Positions 1 through 9,054 of a stretch of DNA of 64,000 nucleotides are shown here, one piece after another. Source of the stretch: JAFDCJ01 sp049669725 (lineage in GTDB: Bacteria; Desulfobacterota; Desulfobacteria; Desulfobacterales; JAFDCJ01); the NCBI GenBank assembly GCA_049669725.1, contig JBATKU010000449.1, positions 1 through 64,000 of the forward strand, read 5' to 3'. The notes under the pieces are model-generated. The model was not told where the DNA came from and did not search any database. It worked only from the letters and a program-made list of their open reading frames with translations. Each line of letters opens with the position of its first letter. The stretch's first letter is position 1. Made by a program: the position numbers and the translations under genes.

Positions 1-340
1 CGGAGGATGATATTACTCTGGTAGTGATTAAGGTGGATCGGTGATACCCATCACCTGACCACCCAATTTGTTATCGCAATTCCATGTTGCTCCAACGTAT
101 CTAAACTTTGGGAGACTGCTGAAAAGTTGTGGTATCATATTGTCAATCGAAGCTTTAGCCTGCCTTCCAGATCTGTCAAATCAACTATAGATCAGGGCAC
201 ATGAACTGACACTTAAAACCTGTCTGCCCTCCGTAGCCTGCAAGGCCAATGAGGGACACCTGAAACCAAGAAATCCACCTATCACTGACTTGGTGACCCA
301 CAGATTGTTCGATGACAGCTCGACTGGCGTTAATCAGCAA
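1..340. other. Left edge, no gene recognised
   Basis: I see no convincing coding frame, RNA gene or repeat in these bases. The window edge cuts the region, so a gene from further left could end here without being recognisable. An open frame on the plus strand at 290-526 lies opposite the better supported small minus-strand gene and looks like its shadow. Confidence 0.4.
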
Positions 341-556
341 CTAAGAGAGGCCAAAGCCCATTCTATCATACTCCCTGGTACTGGCTTTTACTTCGGCCAA
401 GGTATGCCCCAGAAGCCAGGGCTCCATAAAGCCCTCCAGCATAAATTTCCAACCTTCATCATCTTTAAAGACCGTGGCTTCCTCACAGGCAACCCCGCAG
501 CCTTCCTCGTCGATGACCTGCATTAAGGCATCCAATATATCTTCCCGTTCACTCAT
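341..556 (-). CDS. Small acidic hypothetical protein
   Basis: A 71-residue protein of unknown function. It is acidic, has two cysteines (CGVAC), no membrane segment and no signal peptide, so it is probably cytosolic. The ATG is preceded by AGGGG at a good distance, which supports translation, and the opposite-strand frame lacks such support. It is transcribed away from the respiratory operon, with about 170 bases of shared upstream region. I do not recognise the family. That it is a real gene is moderately likely. Confidence 0.55.
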   Translation of the reverse strand: MSEREDILDALMQVIDEEGCGVACEEATVFKDDEGWKFMLEGFMEPWLLGHTLAEVKASTREYDRMGFGLS

Positions 557-651
557 AATAACCCCTGGTGCGGCGTCCTATCTTTTATTATCAAAACTCG
601 GACTTGAGTTTATCGTTATGTAGAATACTAATGATTTGCTATCTTACCATC

Positions 652-680
652 TTGACAAGTCGGGGTTATTTTTTTATAAG
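652..680 (+). promoter_or_regulatory. Sigma70-type promoter of the act-cco operon
   Basis: A perfect -35 TTGACA (652-657) and a near-consensus -10 TATAAG (675-680) are separated by the optimal 17 bases. The first gene starts about 50 bases downstream. This is the clearest promoter in the window and should drive the ACIII/cbb3 operon. Assigned by eye. Confidence 0.6.
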
Positions 681-688
681 GCTTTAAC

Positions 689-703
689 TGATAATGATTC
701 CTA
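689..703 (+). promoter_or_regulatory. Possible Fur-type operator
   Basis: The sequence TGATAATGATTCCTA matches 11 of the 14 fixed positions of the 7-1-7 Fur consensus (TGATAAT-N-ATTATCA). It lies just downstream of the -10 element, where a bound repressor would block transcription. A Fur/PerR-family gene is present at 60566-60958. The left half-site is perfect and the right half is poor, so this is only a candidate. Confidence 0.35.
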
Positions 704-729
704 TCTAATACCGGGAGATCCTTTTTGAA

Positions 730-3669
730 ATGAATCGGCGGACTTTTCTAAAAATGGCCGGCATCGGCAGCGTTTCGTTTGCATTGGGCTGCAATCCTCC
801 CCCCAAAAATCTCTTCTCTTTGGTAAAAGCCCCCGATGATATGGTCGTCGGTGAAGCCACCTGGTATGCATCTACCTGTCGGGAGTGTCCGGCAGGTTGC
901 GGCATCCTGGCCAAAAACAGGGAAGGACGGGTTGTCAAATTAGAGGGAAATCCCTTTCATCCAATCAACCAGGGACGACTCTGCATGCGGGGACAGGCTG
1001 CACTGCAGGGCATTTACAGCCCCGACCGGCTCAAAACTCCCCTGCTCAAAGAGAACGATAAGTGGCGGCCGCTTTCCTTTTCGAAAGCTGAGACAATTCT
1101 TAAAACCAGGGCCCAGGAAGCCGCCGGCAAAGGACCGGACCGGGTGCGGATGCTGACTGAGGCGGTCGGCGACAGCATGATGACTTTGTTTGCGGCAGTT
1201 ATGCAAAGCTTGCAATCCCGGGAACCACTGGTGTTTGAACCTTTCGCCTATGAATCATTGAAAACAGCCAATGAAAAAGTCTTCGGTGTCGACGGACTGG
1301 TCTCCTATCATATGGAAAAAGCGGATGTCCTGTTATCATTCGGTGCGGATTTCCTGGAAACCTGGTTGTCACCGGTTGAATACGCCCGCAAATTTAAAGA
1401 GATGCATGCCCATGATAACGGCCTCAAAAATCTCTTTTTCCAGGTAAGCCCCTTTCAATCGTTGACAGGTGCCAATGCGGATCACTGGCTGGCCTGCAAG
1501 CCGGGCAGTGAATCAGTCGTCGCTCTCGGTCTGGTCAGACAGGCCCTGGACATAGGTAAGGGCAGAGAACTTCCCCGATCCTACCAAGAGTTTATGAACA
1601 AAGTCACCGCGCCTTACACCCAGGATCAGGTTTTGCAGCGTTCCGGAATCTCCCTGGAGCTCTATGAAAAATTGATTATCCAGCTTGTGGAGGCACGTCG
1701 TCCGCTGGTGCTTGGCACCGGGACCGGTGCATCCGATCTAAACGGCCTGCAAACCAACCTGGCGGCGAATTTACTAAACTTGTTGCTTGATCCGCAATTG
1801 GGACTGCTTGATTTCAACAACCGCCATCGGGTCGAAATGGCCGCCAAGCGGTCTGCGGTTTTAAATTTTTTCCTGAATCCGGAAATCGATGACGTCGACC
1901 TTTTGATGCTCAATAATGTTAATCCGGTGTTTTCGATGCCGCCGGACAGCGGCGTAAAAGAGGCCCTGGCCCAAAGCAAGGCTTTTATGGTCAGCTTCAG
2001 CAATTTTTTGGACGAAACCTCCGAAATGGCCGACCTCATCCTTCCGGTTAGGATGCCCCTTGAAACCTGGGATGAATACAGCGGCAAGCAACCGATCGTA
2101 TCGTCCATGCAACCGGCCATGGGGAAAATGACCGAGGCATCGCAATTAGGAGATGTGCTTTTACGGGCGGGATTTGAAAATGATCCCCCGGCCCCAAACT
2201 ATAAAGATTGGCTTATTGCCCGACTCGCTGAAAATCACGGCCTCGCGACTGAAATCCAATGGGTGCGAACCCTTCAAAAGGGCGGACAATTCAATGTTAC
2301 CATAAAAACGGCCAGATCAAGCAAAAAGCTAAAACCGCAAAAACTGGCTGATGTGCTGGATAAAAAGACCGCACCCCCGCAATCAAATCTTGTATTTACG
2401 GCAATGCCGTCGATCCGATTTTTTGACGGCCGTGGCGCCAACAGGCCTTGGCTCTGTGAAATTCCCGATCCCCTTACACGCATCGCCTGGCAAACGCCGG
2501 TCATTATCCATCCGGATACCGCTAAACAAAAGGGCATTGTCCAGCAAGACGTCATTCAGATTCAATCCGAATCCGGTACGCTGGAAGCACCGGTTTACAT
2601 ATCCGAGACGGTATCGCCGTTTGCTATGGTTATGCCCATCGGGCAGGGTCATCTGTCGTACGGCAGGTATGCCCGGGGAATCGGGCTCAGTCCGGTAACC
2701 CTCCTGTCCGCCAAAACGGATCAGGACTCTGGAGGCTGCAGTTTCACCATTGACAAGGTTTCAATTAAAAAAACCGGCCGCACCATGCAACTGGCCCATA
2801 CCGACGGCAGCAGGACTCAACATGACCGAACCTTCGCCCTGGCCGTTAGCCTTGAGGAATTGCAAAAAGGCCAGGCGCACAAAAACACCGGTCTGACCAT
2901 GGAAGATTTCCCGCTAACCCTACCGTTGCCGGAAGGCTACGATCCCAAACGGGATTTTTACCCGCCCCATGACCACGAGAATTATCGCTGGGGCATGGTG
3001 GTGGATCTGGATAAATGCATCGGCTGCGGCGCATGCGCCGCCTCGTGTTATGCCGAAAACAACATCGGAATCGTTGGTGTCGACCGGGTGCTGGAAGGGC
3101 GCGAAATGGCCTGGCTCAGTATCGAACGGTTTCATGAACCCGCACAGATGGAAAAGTTAATTTTTTTGCCCATGCTCTGCCAGCATTGCGACAACGCCCC
3201 CTGTGAATCGGTCTGCCCGGTATATGCGCCCCATCATTCCAAGGAAGGGTTAAACAACCAGATTTACAATCGCTGCATCGGAACGCGCTATTGCGTTCAG
3301 AATTGCCCCTACAAGGTGCGTCGATTCAACTGGTTTGACTGGCCCTGGCCGGAGCCGACAAACCTCCAGTTAAACCCGGATGTAACCGTGCGCAGTAAAG
3401 GGGTGATGGAAAAATGCTCCTTTTGCATCCAGCGCATTAAAACCGCCCACAATACTGCCAAAAATGAAAAACGGTTGATCCGCGACGGTGAAGTGCAGCC
3501 GGCCTGCGTCCAGACCTGCCCGACGGGGGCCCTGGTTTTTGGCAGCCTGATGGATCAAAGCAGCCGGGTCCGAAAACTCGCAGATGGCCCCCGGGCCTAT
3601 CAGGCCATGGGGTATTTAAATACCAAACCGGCGGTGATTTATCTGAAAAAAGTTTTAGCTGACGCTTAA
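730..3669 (+). CDS. actB: Alternative complex III ActB-like subunit (MopB + four-cluster ferredoxin fusion)
   Basis: Large periplasm-facing subunit of a quinol:cytochrome c oxidoreductase of the alternative complex III (ACIII) type, 979 residues. The N-terminus has a Tat motif (RRTFLK, residues 3-8) and a possible lipobox with Cys21, so export and lipid anchoring are likely. Residues about 45-740 form a molybdopterin-oxidoreductase-like domain. Residues about 750-950 form a ferredoxin domain with four cysteine groups (CIGCGACAASC, CQHCDNAPCESVC, CIGTRYCVQNC, CSFC with CVQTC). Unlike typical ActB, which to my knowledge has lost the N-terminal cluster motif, this protein keeps CX2CX3CX27C (Cys50, 53, 57, 85). 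No molybdenum ligand is obvious. The first gene of the operon, it is followed by the NrfD-like ActC. Related CISM complexes are the alternative assignment. Confidence 0.85.
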   Translation: MNRRTFLKMAGIGSVSFALGCNPPPKNLFSLVKAPDDMVVGEATWYASTCRECPAGCGILAKNREGRVVKLEGNPFHPINQGRLCMRGQAALQGIYSPDRLKTPLLKENDKWRPLSFSKAETILKTRAQEAAGKGPDRVRMLTEAVGDSMMTLFAAVMQSLQSREPLVFEPFAYESLKTANEKVFGVDGLVSYHMEKADVLLSFGADFLETWLSPVEYARKFKEMHAHDNGLKNLFFQVSPFQSLTGANADHWLACKPGSESVVALGLVRQALDIGKGRELPRSYQEFMNKVTAPYTQDQVLQRSGISLELYEKLIIQLVEARRPLVLGTGTGASDLNGLQTNLAANLLNLLLDPQLGLLDFNNRHRVEMAAKRSAVLNFFLNPEIDDVDLLMLNNVNPVFSMPPDSGVKEALAQSKAFMVSFSNFLDETSEMADLILPVRMPLETWDEYSGKQPIVSSMQPAMGKMTEASQLGDVLLRAGFENDPPAPNYKDWLIARLAENHGLATEIQWVRTLQKGGQFNVTIKTARSSKKLKPQKLADVLDKKTAPPQSNLVFTAMPSIRFFDGRGANRPWLCEIPDPLTRIAWQTPVIIHPDTAKQKGIVQQDVIQIQSESGTLEAPVYISETVSPFAMVMPIGQGHLSYGRYARGIGLSPVTLLSAKTDQDSGGCSFTIDKVSIKKTGRTMQLAHTDGSRTQHDRTFALAVSLEELQKGQAHKNTGLTMEDFPLTLPLPEGYDPKRDFYPPHDHENYRWGMVVDLDKCIGCGACAASCYAENNIGIVGVDRVLEGREMAWLSIERFHEPAQMEKLIFLPMLCQHCDNAPCESVCPVYAPHHSKEGLNNQIYNRCIGTRYCVQNCPYKVRRFNWFDWPWPEPTNLQLNPDVTVRSKGVMEKCSFCIQRIKTAHNTAKNEKRLIRDGEVQPACVQTCPTGALVFGSLMDQSSRVRKLADGPRAYQAMGYLNTKPAVIYLKKVLADA

Positions 3670-3681
3670 AACTTTTTTTCA

Positions 3682-3751
3682 GGTTAGAGGTTAGCAGTTG
3701 GAGGTTTGAGGGTAGAAGTTGGAGGTTGGAGGTTAGAGGCTGATAGGTCAG
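3682..3751. repeat. Heptamer array H1, ten units
   Basis: Ten consecutive 7-base units in unbroken register, consensus RGTTRGA (for example GGTTAGA, AGTTGGA, GGTTTGA, GGTTGGA). The plus strand is purine- and T-rich with almost no C. No complementary second arm was found, unlike most other arrays here. It lies just after the actB stop, within the 226-base actB-actC gap. Confidence 0.75.
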
Positions 3752-3895
3752 ACATAAAAATGCTCCAATCCGAATTTGCCTCAAACCTTAAGCGAAGCGA
3801 TCCTCAAGCCTATCGCTCTGCTACAGATACAATAAGATCTATTTGCAATTTATGCATTTGACTAAATTAATTTACTACAACCTGGATATTGAACC

Positions 3896-5188
3896 ATGTC
3901 GCAGCTAACATACGCGAGTATTGATCAGACGATTCTGAATACACTGACGCCGCCCAAAAAGTACTACTGGGCCATCGTCTTCCTGCTGTTTGTCGGGGTG
4001 CTCATCGGAGCGGCTTGCTGGACCTATCAAATTTTTGTCGGCATCGGGGTGGCAGGGCAAAACAATCCGGTGGCCTGGGGAACCTATCTGATCAATTTTG
4101 TCTTCTGGGTGGGGATTGCCCATTCCGGGACTCTGATATCAGCCATATTGCACCTTTTCAGAGCCGGGTGGCGCAACCCCATTGCCCGGGCAGCCGAAAC
4201 CATGACGGTTTTTGCGGTCTGTATCGCCGGCCTGTTTCCGTTTATTCACCTGGGACGGGTCTGGCAGGTATACTATATGATACCGCTGCCCAATCAAAGG
4301 CTGCTGTGGCCCAATTTTCAATCGCCGTTGATGTTCGATGTGATCGCCATCAGCACTTATCTGACGGTAAGCTCCCTTTTTTGGTATACGGGCCTGCTGC
4401 CCGATCTGGCGGCGGTGCGGGACCGATCCACCGGAACCCGCTACAAGGTTTTTAAATTTCTTTCTCTGGGGTGGTCGGGCGCTCACGAACAGTGGCGCCA
4501 TTATACCCGCGGCTATTTGTTTTTTGCAGCATTGGCTACGCCCCTGGTCATTTCAGTGCACAGCGTGGTGTCATGGGATTTCGCCCTCGGGATTGTCCCG
4601 GGATGGCACACGACCATATTCGCGCCCTATTTTGTGGCCGGTGCGATCCATTCTGGATTGGCCATGGTTATCACGCTGATGGTTCCCCTACGCAAGCTGT
4701 TTCATTACCAGCAGATCATCACAACCGAGGTTTTAGAAAATGTGGCCAAAACTATTGTATTCACCGGTTTGATTGTCGGCTTCGCCTATGGAACGGAATT
4801 TTTCATTGCCTGGTACAGTCATAACGCGGTGGAAATAGAGCAATTTCGCTGGCGCGCGTTCGGCGATTACCGCTGGGGCTTTTTCTTTATGGTCCTGTGC
4901 AATACCCTGGTTCCGCTGCTGTTTCTTATTAAAAAGGTTCGCACCACCATTGCAGCGCTGTTTATAATATCGTTGATCGTCAATTTCGGCATGTGGTGGG
5001 AACGCTTTGTCATCATCGTCGGCGGTGTGGCCCACGGCTTCTCACCCTACGCCTGGGGATTGTATACGCCCACCCTGGTCGAATTTGGAATTATGCTCGG
5101 CAGCTTCTGTTTGTTTTTCTTCTTCTTTGTGTTGTTTGCCAAGCATCTGCCATCAATATCCATGACGGAAATGAAGGAAACCTTATGA
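3896..5188 (+). CDS. actC: ACIII subunit ActC, NrfD/PsrC-family quinol-binding membrane protein
   Basis: A polytopic membrane protein of 430 residues in the NrfD/PsrC family, expected to bind menaquinol and pass electrons to the FeS domain of ActB. Family features are the many hydrophobic helices, an N-terminal soluble stretch, and charged/aromatic loops such as WGTYLINFVFWVGIAHSG near the first helices, which is typical of ActC/HybB-like proteins. Its stop overlaps the next start (ATGA), showing translational coupling to ActD. It is separated from actB by 226 bases that contain heptamer array H1. Confidence 0.85.
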   Translation: MSQLTYASIDQTILNTLTPPKKYYWAIVFLLFVGVLIGAACWTYQIFVGIGVAGQNNPVAWGTYLINFVFWVGIAHSGTLISAILHLFRAGWRNPIARAAETMTVFAVCIAGLFPFIHLGRVWQVYYMIPLPNQRLLWPNFQSPLMFDVIAISTYLTVSSLFWYTGLLPDLAAVRDRSTGTRYKVFKFLSLGWSGAHEQWRHYTRGYLFFAALATPLVISVHSVVSWDFALGIVPGWHTTIFAPYFVAGAIHSGLAMVITLMVPLRKLFHYQQIITTEVLENVAKTIVFTGLIVGFAYGTEFFIAWYSHNAVEIEQFRWRAFGDYRWGFFFMVLCNTLVPLLFLIKKVRTTIAALFIISLIVNFGMWWERFVIIVGGVAHGFSPYAWGLYTPTLVEFGIMLGSFCLFFFFFVLFAKHLPSISMTEMKETL

Positions 5189-5700
5189 TGAATTCCCAAC
5201 GGTACATCATGGGCCTTTTTAAAACCGAAGATCAAGTGATCTCAGCGGTAGGGGATCTCAAAGAGACGGAATACAAATTTGAACGGGTCAACATGCCGTT
5301 TCCAAGCCACAAAATAATGGATGCGCTGAACCTGAAAAAAAGCAAGGTCGGCTGGTTCACCCTGGTGGGAGGGATCATCGGATTTTTTGCCGGCTTCTTT
5401 TTGGCGATCTACACCGCGTTGGAGTGGAAATTAATTGTCAGCGGCAAACCGATCATCGCCATTGTTCCATTTATCATTGTCGGTTTCGAGGCCACAATTC
5501 TGTTTGCCGTCTTTGGCAATGTCATCGGTCTTTTGACCCAGACGCGCATCCCCAGCTACCGCTGGCTAGATAATTACGATTCCCGCTGTTCCGGAGAGCA
5601 TTTTGGCGTCCTGGCCTCCTGTAAAACAGAGCAGTTGGATGGTCTTAAGGATTTTTTTCAAAAATTGGGGGGCGACATAAACGTATTCGATCCTGTGTGA
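5185..5700 (+). CDS. actD: ACIII subunit ActD (DUF3341 family)
   Basis: A 171-residue protein with a soluble N-terminal part (MGLFKTEDQVISAVGDL, a DUF3341 hallmark), two membrane helices around residues 55-115 and a C-terminal soluble segment. In ACIII, ActD packs against the membrane subunits, and its exact role is unclear. The start at 5185 (ATGATG) overlaps the actC stop and follows an AAGGAA site; the longer open frame upstream lies inside actC and is a shadow. The next 137 bases, where actE sits in the usual order, hold no gene. Confidence 0.85.
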   Translation: MMNSQRYIMGLFKTEDQVISAVGDLKETEYKFERVNMPFPSHKIMDALNLKKSKVGWFTLVGGIIGFFAGFFLAIYTALEWKLIVSGKPIIAIVPFIIVGFEATILFAVFGNVIGLLTQTRIPSYRWLDNYDSRCSGEHFGVLASCKTEQLDGLKDFFQKLGGDINVFDPV

Positions 5701-5837
5701 CCCGCCCATGGGCAGCTATCATCATCGCGCCAAAGGATTTATAACATCGGCAGGCGAGTCTAAACATCGCCGGAAAAAAGAAATGATTATTTATGCAACA
5801 CCGTTGCCGCTGACCTCTGAAACCGAAAAGAGCTATT

Positions 5838-7061
5838 ATGCCTGAAGACAAAACCTTATCTGCAGCCGGGCCGGGCAAGACCACTTTTTTCATCATTGCT
5901 GTTTTATTTGCAATCGGAGTGGCCGCCTTTTTTACCGGAACATTCGGCGCACATCCCGAACATGCCTGGCAGACCTATCTGATTAATTTCCTGCTCTGGT
6001 CTGCCATCGCTCAGGGCGCCGTTTTATTTTCAGCCGTTATGCATATGACCAAAGCGCGCTGGTGCGGCCCCCTGGCAGGACTTTCGGAGGCCTTTGCGGC
6101 TTTTTTCCCTTTATCGTTTGTTTTATTTTTGCTGCTCTTTTTAGGTCGAACCCACATTTTCCCGTGGTTGCACGAGGATCTTCACGGTAAGGAAGTCTGG
6201 CTGAATATACCGTTTTTATTCTGGCGGGATTTCTTCGGGCTGCTGATTTTATATTTGCTGGGCTTTGCCTATCTATACAATGCACTCCAGCTCAAATTTG
6301 ACCCCAATCATTCCAACACCGGAATTCGCAAATATATTTACAGTGGTTGGAAAGCCAACCGCCGTGATGTCGGCCGCATCAAAAGCAGAATGACCACCTG
6401 GGGCGGTCTGTACATCCTGGCGTTTGCATTGGTGCTCAGTCTGATTGGGTTCGATCTGGTAATGAGTATGGATCCGCACTGGATTTCAACGCTCTTTGGG
6501 GCCTACAATTTTGTCAAGGCTTTTTATCTAGGTCTGGGGGGGTTGATTATTCTGGCTTCCATTCTCTCTATTAAGAAAGGCAAAGCGTCGGGCCTTACCG
6601 AGTCCCATTTTCACGACATCGGCAAGCTGTTTTTTGCCTTTTGCCTGCTGTGGGCCGACTTTTTCTATGTCCAGCTCGTGGTGATCTGGTACGGCAATAT
6701 TCCGGAGGAAACCTATTATGTTATCACCCGTTCCATGCTGGCACCCTGGAATGTCCTGGCCTGGAGCGTTTTTATCATATGTTTTGTTTTACCATTTTTT
6801 ATCTTGCTCAACAAGAAAGTCAAAACCAAACCGGTTCTGATGATCATCATTTGCTCGGTCGTGGTCATCGGCATCTGGTTTGAGCATCTGCTGCTTTTAG
6901 GGCCGGCACTTAGCCACGGGACCCGTAGTATTGATCTATACCTGTCCGATGGCTTGATTTCGCTGGGCTTCTTAGGCTTGATGGTTTTGGCCGTCAGCTA
7001 CTTTCTGCGTGTTTTTCCGGAAATCCTGTCGGTCAAGGACGGCCGTCAATCAGAAGCGTAA
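5838..7061 (+). CDS. actF: ACIII subunit ActF, second NrfD-like membrane protein
   Basis: A membrane protein of 407 residues with about ten hydrophobic helices, resembling the ActF 'quinol:cytochrome c oxidoreductase quinone-binding subunit 2'. The motif WQTYLINFLLWSAIAQG parallels that of ActC, as expected for the ActC/ActF paralogues. In ACIII this subunit lines a proposed proton path. It is followed after 26 bases by the pentahaem cytochrome, which in most ACIII operons comes first (actA). No frameshift or truncation was seen. Confidence 0.82.
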   Translation: MPEDKTLSAAGPGKTTFFIIAVLFAIGVAAFFTGTFGAHPEHAWQTYLINFLLWSAIAQGAVLFSAVMHMTKARWCGPLAGLSEAFAAFFPLSFVLFLLLFLGRTHIFPWLHEDLHGKEVWLNIPFLFWRDFFGLLILYLLGFAYLYNALQLKFDPNHSNTGIRKYIYSGWKANRRDVGRIKSRMTTWGGLYILAFALVLSLIGFDLVMSMDPHWISTLFGAYNFVKAFYLGLGGLIILASILSIKKGKASGLTESHFHDIGKLFFAFCLLWADFFYVQLVVIWYGNIPEETYYVITRSMLAPWNVLAWSVFIICFVLPFFILLNKKVKTKPVLMIIICSVVVIGIWFEHLLLLGPALSHGTRSIDLYLSDGLISLGFLGLMVLAVSYFLRVFPEILSVKDGRQSEA

Positions 7062-7087
7062 TAGCAATGGGCTGTTAAAAAGGAAAA

Positions 7088-7606
7088 TTGACCTTGCGCA
7101 ATAATATTATATCCCTATTTCTGGTTCTTCTCGTCCTGGTTTTTACCGGTGCTTTTATTTATATTTTCTATGGCTGGTCACAGGCGGGCCTCGGTCCGGA
7201 ACAGCCAATTCCATTCAGTCACAATGTGCACAGCGGCATCAAGCAGATCCAGTGTCAGTACTGTCACCCGTATGTGGGGTATTCCAATCACCCGGGGGTT
7301 CCGCCGGTGGGCAAATGTCTGCACTGTCACAACTATATTATCGCCAATCACCCGTGGATTAAAGTAGAACATCGCTATTTCAACACCCGGACATCAACCC
7401 CCTGGGTAAAAGTCAATTACGTCCCCGAACATGTGCTGTTCAACCATCAGCGCCACATTAACGGCAAGATTGCCTGCCGGGAATGTCACGGGTATGTGGA
7501 AAATTTACAGCGCCTCCCCCAAAAAATCTGGCGCATGGGCGAGTGCATTGAGTGCCATCAAAAAAAGAAAGCTAATTTAGACTGCTGGCTGGCATGCCAC
7601 AGTTAG
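7088..7606 (+). CDS. actA: ActA-like membrane-anchored pentahaem cytochrome c
   Basis: A 172-residue cytochrome with one N-terminal helix (residues about 7-29) and four CXXCH haem sites (CQYCH at 56-60, CLHCH at 77-81, CRECH, CIECH) plus a fifth, CWLACH, at the extreme C-terminus that has three spacer residues. Five haems match ActA, which passes electrons from the FeS/quinol module to downstream cytochromes. The start is TTG, either at 7088 or at 7094; an AGGA at 7081 suits the second slightly better. Its place after actF instead of before actB is unusual. Confidence 0.8.
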   Translation: MTLRNNIISLFLVLLVLVFTGAFIYIFYGWSQAGLGPEQPIPFSHNVHSGIKQIQCQYCHPYVGYSNHPGVPPVGKCLHCHNYIIANHPWIKVEHRYFNTRTSTPWVKVNYVPEHVLFNHQRHINGKIACRECHGYVENLQRLPQKIWRMGECIECHQKKKANLDCWLACHS

Positions 7607-7614
7607 TCGCTGCA

Positions 7615-7670
7615 CGTTGCGCGAAACACGTAACCTGAAATTCGAAACCCGTAACTCGAAACGCGGAAAT
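7615..7670. repeat. Heptamer array H2, eight units
   Basis: Eight 7-base units in register, consensus CGWAACN (CGTTGCG, CGAAACA, CGTAACC, TGAAATT, CGAAACC, CGTAACT, CGAAACG, CGGAAAT). It fills the gap between the pentahaem cytochrome and ccoN, ending just before the ccoN ribosome-binding site (GGGAG). The word family matches arrays H3, H6, H7 and H17. Confidence 0.75.
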
Positions 7671-7683
7671 GGGAGAAACATAA

Positions 7684-9054
7684 GTGTCCACTCCAGATCA
7701 AAATTTGGAACCAAACTATGCGACGGCCAAGGCATTTACGTTGACGTCGGCGGTTTGGTTTGCGGCGGCAACCAGCCTCGGAATGATAGGTGCGGGCTAT
7801 TTGATTGCGCCTGATTTTCTGGCCAACATCGAATACATTCATTTCGGCCGGGTGCGGCCCATGCACGTCAACGCTGTCCTGTTCGGATTTGTCACCCCCG
7901 GTTTGCTGGCGGCAGCCTTTTATTATTTCCCCAAGCTGCTGCGAACCGAGTTGTTCAGCCACAAACTGGGCGTATTCAGCGCCATATTTTGGAATATCAC
8001 CGTGGCTGCCGGAATGATTGGAATTGCCACCGGACACACCCAGGGACGGGAGTATGCCGAATTGCCATGGGCAGTGGATATCATGGTGGTGATCAGCTTT
8101 TCCCTGGTGCTGTTCAACCTTCTAATGACCATTCGTCGGCGCCAAGAACCGATTTTATTTGTATCCGTGTGGTACACCACGGCTGCTGTCATTTTAACGT
8201 CTCTGACCTACTGCCTGGGCAACGTTATCTGGAAACCGGATACCGGCGCTCTCCTGGGTATTCCGGATGCAATCCTGCTGTGGTTCTATGGTCACAACAT
8301 TTTCGGGCTCCTGCTAACCCCCATGGCCCTTGGAATCGCCTACTATGTCCTGCCGATTGCCACCCGCAGCCCCTTGTACAGCCACACTTTATCGCTGTTA
8401 GGCTTCTGGTCGCTCATCATCGTCTACACCCATATCGGTACCCATCATCTGCTTCAGGTTCCGGTACCCACCTGGCTCAAGACCATATCCATTGTCGACA
8501 GCATCGCCATGGTGATCCCGGTCATGATTGTTCTAATTAATCTCTGGTATACCGTTAAGGGCAAGCTGGGAGACATCCATGCTGACATCGGCGCTAAATT
8601 TGTTTTTACCGGAACTATTTATTATTTCTTCGTCAATATCCAGGGCTCGATGATGGCCCTGCCCCATGTGCAACGTATCACCCACTTTAACAACTGGGTT
8701 GTCGGCCATGCACACATCGGTGTTCTCGGGTTCGCCGGGGTGACCGCCCTGGGGGGTCTATATTTTATTTTACCCAGAATCACGGGCAAGCCGCTGTATA
8801 GCAAATTTTTAGCTGACGTTCAGTACTGGCTGGTATTGATCGGTATCACCGGTTTTGCCGTGGTACTGACAACGGTGGGACTGATCCAGGGCAATGCCTG
8901 GTACAATGGTGAAACCCTTTATCGAACCTTACCGGAAATACAACCATATTATATTTTGCGAGCGTCCCTGGGAACCTTTATTATGATCGGCGCCTATCTT
9001 GGACTGTATAACGTAATTCGATCGCTGTATTTTAATCGTGGAGCTGCAACATGA
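7684..9054 (+). CDS. ccoN: cbb3-type cytochrome c oxidase subunit I (CcoN)
   Basis: The haem b/b3-CuB catalytic subunit, 456 residues, reducing O2 to water. Visible hallmarks are the low-spin haem ligand region (RPMHVNAVLFGF), the CuB histidine in WFYGHNIFGLL, the paired CuB histidines in GTHHLLQVPVP, and the haem ligands in VVGHAHIGVLGF. The length fits the family. The start is GTG, chosen because GGGAG lies 8-12 bases upstream. It overlaps ccoO by 4 bases. Placed straight after ACIII, it probably receives electrons from that complex. Confidence 0.93.
   Translation: MSTPDQNLEPNYATAKAFTLTSAVWFAAATSLGMIGAGYLIAPDFLANIEYIHFGRVRPMHVNAVLFGFVTPGLLAAAFYYFPKLLRTELFSHKLGVFSAIFWNITVAAGMIGIATGHTQGREYAELPWAVDIMVVISFSLVLFNLLMTIRRRQEPILFVSVWYTTAAVILTSLTYCLGNVIWKPDTGALLGIPDAILLWFYGHNIFGLLLTPMALGIAYYVLPIATRSPLYSHTLSLLGFWSLIIVYTHIGTHHLLQVPVPTWLKTISIVDSIAMVIPVMIVLINLWYTVKGKLGDIHADIGAKFVFTGTIYYFFVNIQGSMMALPHVQRITHFNNWVVGHAHIGVLGFAGVTALGGLYFILPRITGKPLYSKFLADVQYWLVLIGITGFAVVLTTVGLIQGNAWYNGETLYRTLPEIQPYYILRASLGTFIMIGAYLGLYNVIRSLYFNRGAAT

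Noticed and set aside
290..526. A plus-strand 78-codon open frame.
   Set aside because: It lies opposite the 71-residue minus-strand frame, which has a good ribosome site; the plus frame has none and ends in an uncharacteristic sequence.
1662..2120. Minus-strand open frame of 152 codons inside actB.
   Set aside because: A shadow of the actB coding frame without independent support, as with many other antisense frames in the window.
3682..3751. The heptamer arrays could be read as degenerate CRISPR arrays or tandem satellites.
   Set aside because: Units are 7 bases, have no spacers, differ from unit to unit and from site to site, and no cas genes are present.
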